Shown here: positions 60,145 through 64,000 of the stretch, one piece after another
Layout: the number at the start of each line of letters is the position of its first letter
Numbering within the stretch: position 1 is the first letter of the stretch
Assembly (NCBI GenBank): GCA_003481005.1
Contig: QUKC01000001.1
Span: 1-64,000, forward strand
Length of the DNA stretch: 64,000 nucleotides
Direction: 5' to 3'
Source: Firmicutes bacterium TM09-10
GTDB taxonomy: Bacteria > Bacillota > Clostridia > Lachnospirales > Lachnospiraceae
Notes under the pieces: model-generated
The model's input: the letters and a program-made list of their open reading frames with translations, nothing else
What the model was told of the DNA's origin: nothing
Database searches by the model: none
Program-made: the position numbers and the translations under genes

Positions 60145-61329
60145 CTAATCTGCCATGCTGTTTTCAAGCACAGCAATCTCAATGATCTCCTTCATCTTTT
60201 CCGCTGAAATGTTGTTGTTTATAAGCTCTACAAGCTGTGACTCAGTAAGTCCCTTTTCTATTGCACTCTTAATCTGCACAAGCTGCGCCGGAACAAGGTC
60301 TCCCGATGCAACCAGCTTTACAATGTCTGCCCTTGACTTTTTCTTAAATGACAGTCTTGCAAAAAGGCTCACCACTCCGCTGTTGCTGCTCTTTCTCACA
60401 CTTCTCTCAATCGGAAGTCTCTGCACCACATTTCCAGTACCATCAACTACCGGAATCTGATAATAGACCGGAATCCCGTTTGCCACAGCCTGCATATTCT
60501 GAGGAACTGCAACTGTATCAACCATCTTTTTATCTGCCTGTGATACGGACTGGCTTTCCTGCGGCTCTGCCTTACTTTCTGCTTCTTTTTTATTCTCTGT
60601 GGCAACACTTATGATCTTATCTTCCAATGACTCTATTCTGTCTCCCATACGCTTCATCTCCTTATCCTTTTTCTCAATATCATCCCTGAGTCTTGCAATC
60701 GTACTGCTTGCCTTATTCAGTTCATTCTGCTGACTGTTGATAAGAGCATCCTTATCCTGATTCTCCTTGACCAGACGCTCCCTGACTTCCTCGTCATCTT
60801 TGGACGTTTCTATTTCAGAAAGCTTCTTATTCAAGGCATCATACCTTTCATTCTGATGATTTATCTTTGCAACCACTTCATCCATCTGAGAAATAAGTGC
60901 TTTCACATACTCAGACTCTTCCGGAATCTGTTTCTTGACTTTATTCAGCTGTTCCAGAACTTCCTCATATAATCGTCGCATGGTAATAGGTTTTTCCCCT
61001 TTGTCCATAACCTCCTTAATTGTCTGAACAGGTACACCCTTTTCATAAAATTCAAGGGACACCTGCATCTGATGAACCGAATACTTGGTATTCTTGATAA
61101 TATCAATCACATCTTTTGGAACATCCTTGTGCAGACATTCCGATAAAATCTTCATCTGTTCAATGTCGTATGACTTATTGAGATAAAGGCTGATCTCCTC
61201 CTCTTTCAGTCCATATTCATAATCACTTTTTACAAGAGCAATCGTATCTTCACTAAAATGCTTATTTCGGAGAAGCTGCAATTTTTTCTCGATTGCTATC
61301 GCACTAAGCGGTTCTCTGTTTTCTTCCAT
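60145..61329 (-). CDS. Coiled-coil protein of the mobilisation region (394 aa)
   Basis: It has no catalytic motif. The N-terminal 110 residues show repeated helical units (KKLQLLRNKHFSEDTIALVK, EYGLKEEEISLYLNKSYDIE, ILSECLHKDVPKDVIDIIKN), then a long coiled coil at about 130-255 (LEQLNKVKKQIPEESEYVKA, NELNKASSTIARLRDDIEKK). A Pro/Val-rich stretch and a basic C-terminal domain (SLFARLSFKKKSRADIVKLV) follow. It lies between the relaxase and coupling protein genes, so it may be a relaxosome scaffold (inference). Confidence 0.65.
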   Translation of the reverse strand: MEENREPLSAIAIEKKLQLLRNKHFSEDTIALVKSDYEYGLKEEEISLYLNKSYDIEQMKILSECLHKDVPKDVIDIIKNTKYSVHQMQVSLEFYEKGVPVQTIKEVMDKGEKPITMRRLYEEVLEQLNKVKKQIPEESEYVKALISQMDEVVAKINHQNERYDALNKKLSEIETSKDDEEVRERLVKENQDKDALINSQQNELNKASSTIARLRDDIEKKDKEMKRMGDRIESLEDKIISVATENKKEAESKAEPQESQSVSQADKKMVDTVAVPQNMQAVANGIPVYYQIPVVDGTGNVVQRLPIERSVRKSSNSGVVSLFARLSFKKKSRADIVKLVASGDLVPAQLVQIKSAIEKGLTESQLVELINNNISAEKMKEIIEIAVLENSMAD

Positions 61330-61358
61330 ATATGCCTCCTAACTACTAAAAAAACAGC

Positions 61359-62807
61359 CTAACGTTCTGGCTGCTCTTTCCTGTCTCGTATTGTCTCTTT
61401 GTTGTACTGTGCATCTTTTCCATCTGATACGCTGTCTGGAATAAGACTCTTCCATATAGATTTACCAATATTCAACTCTTTGAATACTGCCCTTTCTTTT
61501 GCACATGCTTTGGAATACTCCTCTTTATAATGTTTACGCAGTGCTTCCACCTCTTCAAGGCTATATCCCTGTGATAAAAGCTTCTGTTTCAAAGTTTCCC
61601 ATTGCAAATGCTCATCCGTAAAAAATTCATCTCCCTGGAGGAAAGACTTCTCAGCAGGTTCTAACTCTTTCATATCATCTGCTATATCAAAAAGTTCTCG
61701 ACTTCTCTCCCTAGCCTTATAAATGCGGCTTTTCTCTGCTGAAACTTCTTTTCTTTTATCTGTCAATGAGCTGATTACACTGACAAGCTCCTCTGCTGAA
61801 TGAATGTCATGATTTACAAGGAACAAATACTCCTCCTGCAGTTTATGCATCTTACGGATATCATCCTTATACTTCCATACCTGACTGTATGGCTTCTTTT
61901 TCAGCTTTCCTATCCGGTATAGCTTTGCATAGTATCTCTTTTGAAGCCCCGACATCTTTGCCCTTCGGTATCTTCTCACCTTACACTTACAAAGAACCGG
62001 TTGTACTTCTTTCTGCTGTTCCCGGTAAAATGAAATATCCTCTTTTTCTATCCTTTCCCGGATTACCTCATCAGAATACATGTCACCTAATGTCTTACAT
62101 CTGCGAAATCTCGTCATTCCTTGTGGCTTTACCGCCAGATACTTTCCCTGCTTGACCTCATATCCTTTGTCAGATAACAGCTCCAGAAACTGCTCATAAT
62201 TTCCTGCCTGCAGTATGCAGGAATCCAGGTCTCTCTTAATCATATCTGCCCATACAAAACTGCCTTCACGATATTCGCTCCAGTCCTTATAGCTTTCATG
62301 CTCTTTTTCCTTACTGCCATCATCAACATCAATGATCGAAAGACCATATTCCTGACACAGCTTATTCGTGATTGGCTGGATATACTTTGCCCAGTCTCCT
62401 TTTTCATAGCGATACTTTTTCCCATCCACAAAACTCACACTGTTAAATACAATGTGTGAATGAACATGTGCTGTATTATCATGCACCACATATACTGCCT
62501 CATATGATTTTCCAAGATACTCTTCCACGAATCTGCGGGTTATCTCAAATGCCGTATCAGGATTCACTTCATCTTCCTTAAATGAGAGAATGATATGATA
62601 TCCCTGCCTTTTATCAACTTTTCCAAACTTCCGTTTTGTAGCTTTCATCTGTTCAAAAGCAGAATCGACCTGACAGTTGATTGCACCAACGAGCCTTCCA
62701 TCCTGTGTTTTCTCCGGATTCATCACATAATCAAGAGATCTCTTCAGATGTTTTCCGTGAAAATGCCCACCACAATCCTTCATATTAAGGATTTTACTGA
62801 TTGCCAA
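61359..62807 (-). CDS. MobP-type (VirD2-like) relaxase of the conjugative element
   Basis: This 482-residue protein starts the transfer strand by nicking oriT. The N-terminus MAISKILNMKDCGGHFHGKH is followed by LKRSLDYVMNPEKTQDGRLV, GYHIILSFKEDEVNPDTAF and the metal-binding HDNTAHVHSHIVFNSVSF near residues 109-126. The C-terminal 230 residues form a basic coiled-coil region (RRYRRAKMSGLQKRYYAKLY). It overlaps the end of mobC by 14 bases. Complete length. Confidence 0.92.
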   Translation of the reverse strand: MAISKILNMKDCGGHFHGKHLKRSLDYVMNPEKTQDGRLVGAINCQVDSAFEQMKATKRKFGKVDKRQGYHIILSFKEDEVNPDTAFEITRRFVEEYLGKSYEAVYVVHDNTAHVHSHIVFNSVSFVDGKKYRYEKGDWAKYIQPITNKLCQEYGLSIIDVDDGSKEKEHESYKDWSEYREGSFVWADMIKRDLDSCILQAGNYEQFLELLSDKGYEVKQGKYLAVKPQGMTRFRRCKTLGDMYSDEVIRERIEKEDISFYREQQKEVQPVLCKCKVRRYRRAKMSGLQKRYYAKLYRIGKLKKKPYSQVWKYKDDIRKMHKLQEEYLFLVNHDIHSAEELVSVISSLTDKRKEVSAEKSRIYKARERSRELFDIADDMKELEPAEKSFLQGDEFFTDEHLQWETLKQKLLSQGYSLEEVEALRKHYKEEYSKACAKERAVFKELNIGKSIWKSLIPDSVSDGKDAQYNKETIRDRKEQPER

Positions 62808-63126
62808 TCTTTACCACCGCCTCATCTACCTTCTGATTCAGTTTTCGCATATAAGCTATCAGCTGTGTCTTATCTTCCTTGGAATACAGCCCGGCATTAT
62901 TGTTAAATACTATCTGGTTGATATTTATTCCAATTCTGTTGACTTCATTAATGAGTTCCTTCAGAATCTTCCTTACTTCCGGATAATCATTTGGTTTCTG
63001 ACTGATAAGAAGACGGATATACTCAGCCTCATTCATTCCATTATCACATGCCTTTTTTGCAAGCATCTTGGCTTCCTCTGGCATTAGTCTTAGTGTTTTC
63101 CTAATACAATGAACTTTATCTGCCAT
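62794..63126 (-). CDS. mobC: MobC-family relaxosome accessory protein
   Basis: This 110-residue protein has the ribbon-helix-helix start (KVHCIRKTLRLMPEEAKMLA, KKACDNGMNEAEYIRLLI) followed by the MobC motif LINEVNRIGININQIVFNNN. ATG 63126 with AGGAAGG is chosen over the start 17 codons upstream. It overlaps the relaxase start. Confidence 0.88.
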   Translation of the reverse strand: MADKVHCIRKTLRLMPEEAKMLAKKACDNGMNEAEYIRLLISQKPNDYPEVRKILKELINEVNRIGININQIVFNNNAGLYSKEDKTQLIAYMRKLNQKVDEAVVKIGNQ

Positions 63127-63130
63127 AGAC

Positions 63131-63655
63131 TCACCTTCCTCTCTTACCCGTACTATAATCATTAATTCCTTCTGCAACTGTCACCGCAGCTTTTTCCGAA
63201 TCATCCCTGCTACTTAGATGGCTAATGAATGATTCCACCAAAGCAGCCGCCATTTCATCAATCTCCTTTGCATAACAGGTCTTTTCAAACAACCTGTCCA
63301 GCCTCTTTTCATCTGCTTTCAAACTGTCATACTTATCCTGAAACTCACTGTAATCTTTAAAATCCTTTGGATCATTCCTGTGTGCATCAGCATCAAGTAT
63401 CAGTTCATAGTTCCATTCACAAACAGTATCTATAACATCATCTATCGGGTATGGTTCAATTTCACCATTCTCCTCAGCTACATCCTGTCTGTACATCTTC
63501 CCATCAGAATCTATGCCAATAGCATAATCATGACCTTCCATATAGTTAAGCAATATTGCAGCATCTTCTATCGAAGGGTTAAGTAAGATATCAAATGTGT
63601 CTGCCCAGGCAATCAGTTCTTCTGGTTTTGAAAATAGCGTAACTTCTGCATCCAT
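63131..63655 (-). CDS. Hypothetical acidic protein, first gene of the mobilisation operon (174 aa)
   Basis: Not recognised. The sequence is acidic with ELIAWADTFDILLNPSIEDA, LLNYMEGHDYAIGIDSDGKM and DVIDTVCEWNYELILDADAH, and a helical C-terminus with ESFISHLSSRDDSEKAAVTV. It lies four bases before mobC and just after the origin-like repeats, so it could belong to replication or relaxosome control (inference). Confidence 0.6.
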   Translation of the reverse strand: MDAEVTLFSKPEELIAWADTFDILLNPSIEDAAILLNYMEGHDYAIGIDSDGKMYRQDVAEENGEIEPYPIDDVIDTVCEWNYELILDADAHRNDPKDFKDYSEFQDKYDSLKADEKRLDRLFEKTCYAKEIDEMAAALVESFISHLSSRDDSEKAAVTVAEGINDYSTGKRGR

Positions 63656-63811
63656 TGCTTCCTTGCACCTCCTTATCCGTGTTTAGTAAATATTCACCAA
63701 AGCTCCAGTCTCCAGTTAGTCCCCGGCGACTGCTAGATACGCATTAGAGACATCTCTGTCCTAATGCCATCTAGTTAGGGAGAAAATCTCCCTAAAACCC
63801 TCTGTTTATGG
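63656..63811. other. Candidate oriT: 17-bp interrupted hairpin plus TTAGGGAGA palindrome
   Basis: Bases 63733-63774 fold into one hairpin: CTAGAT, GCATTAG and GACA on the left arm pair with TGTC, CTAATGC and ATCTAG on the right, with only single-base bulges and one two-base loop. TTAGGGAGA-AAA-TCTCCCTAA (63775-63795) follows directly. Position upstream of the mob genes supports oriT. Confidence 0.6.
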
Positions 63812-63996
63812 AAGTGGGGGCGCTTTTTGCCCCCACTTTGCTACTTTGGGGGCGCTTTCTGCCCCCACTTTGTTATTTTGGGGGCGCTTTCTGCCCCCAC
63901 TTTTATACTGAATTCAATCCGGTTTTTATCGTGTCCGAATTGCGGGGGCGCTTTTTGCCCCCACTTTGACATTTTGGGGGCGCTTTCTGCCCCCAC
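63812..63996. repeat. Phased palindromic iterons, 32-base period
   Basis: The 19-base core GGGGGCGCTTT(T/C)TGCCCCC starts at 63816, 63848, 63880, 63944 and 63976, exactly on a 32-base grid with one slot (63912) lacking the core. Each core is flanked by ACTTTG. Such helically phased palindromes suggest cooperative binding by a replication initiator or repressor encoded beyond the window (inference). Confidence 0.85.
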
Positions 63997-64000
63997 TTTG

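Noticed and set aside
63812..63996. CRISPR array
   Set aside because: The repeats are 19-base palindromes with 13-base, largely similar AT-rich spacers and no unique spacers or cas genes.
1..64000. tRNA or rRNA genes, group II introns, prophage structural genes
   Set aside because: No cloverleaf, rRNA-like, intron-encoded reverse transcriptase or capsid/tail signature was seen on either strand.

Overview
The window is a stack of mobile genetic elements from a low-GC Gram-positive gut anaerobe, most likely a Lachnospiraceae/Oscillospiraceae-type Firmicute. This is inferred from the gene families (TnpV, TnpW, Tn1549-like mobilisation and type IV secretion genes, large serine recombinases), the strong AGGAGG ribosome binding sites, and the tet(O/32/O)-tet(40) pair known from human-gut clostridia. 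No rRNA, tRNA or clear housekeeping block is visible.

Left part (1-21.2 kb, mostly + strand). 1-7.4 kb is a mobilisable element: a 35-codon leader ORF behind a Shine-Dalgarno hairpin, three sigma-like genes, DUF3847, a MobA/MobL relaxase, a YafQ/DinJ-type toxin-antitoxin pair, a replisome organiser, a DnaC-like ATPase and TnpW, with no recombinase left. 7.4-8.5 kb and 12.0-14.0 kb are wreckage of a Tn1549-like conjugative element (3' end of virD4, clipped Maff2, winged-helix regulator, mobC, first codons of a relaxase, N-terminal half of virB4). An AT-rich block carrying a HelD-type RNA polymerase recycling factor and a large palindrome with DnaA boxes sits between them. From 14.0 to 21.2 kb a second mobilisation unit follows: a clipped relaxase and mobC on -, a regulator, then an attenuator-controlled operon with a KTR protein and an RlmN/Cfr-family radical-SAM methylase, a second 35-codon hairpin-leader ORF, a sigma factor, an Orf8-like protein, TnpW and a complete large serine recombinase. 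This recombinase ends exactly where another serine recombinase gene on the - strand is cut.

Middle (21.2-34.4 kb, - strand). 21.2-27.0 kb is a MobV/ParB/RepA-type mobilisable element with three sigma-like genes (one with an in-frame stop) and diverged inverted repeats that look like an origin. 27.6-31.5 kb carries tet(40), the mosaic ribosomal protection gene tet(O/32/O) with its leader and attenuator, and tnpV, ending in a truncated macrodomain gene. 31.8-34.3 kb is a small cargo cluster (ArsC/Spx-like, DUF188, VOC, DUF4186, PAS protein).

Right part (34.4-64 kb, - strand) is a largely intact integrative conjugative element read right to left: iterons and a long hairpin, a hypothetical protein, mobC, relaxase, coiled-coil protein, PcfB-like protein, VirD4, an XRE regulator, pilin/VirB2-like protein, VirB6-like protein, PrgI, VirB4, [ABC-F + lnu resistance insertion], NlpC/P60 hydrolase, small ICE proteins, a 2550-residue methylase-helicase with a TnpV-like gene nested out of frame inside it, class D-type sortase, double SpoVG protein and a DUF6674-type protein. 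The element continues past the right edge.

Taken together, the accessory genes converge on protecting the ribosome: tet(O/32/O), tet(40), an ABC-F protein, a lincosamide nucleotidyltransferase and an RlmN/Cfr-like methylase. Three of these units have visible leader-peptide or attenuator signals.
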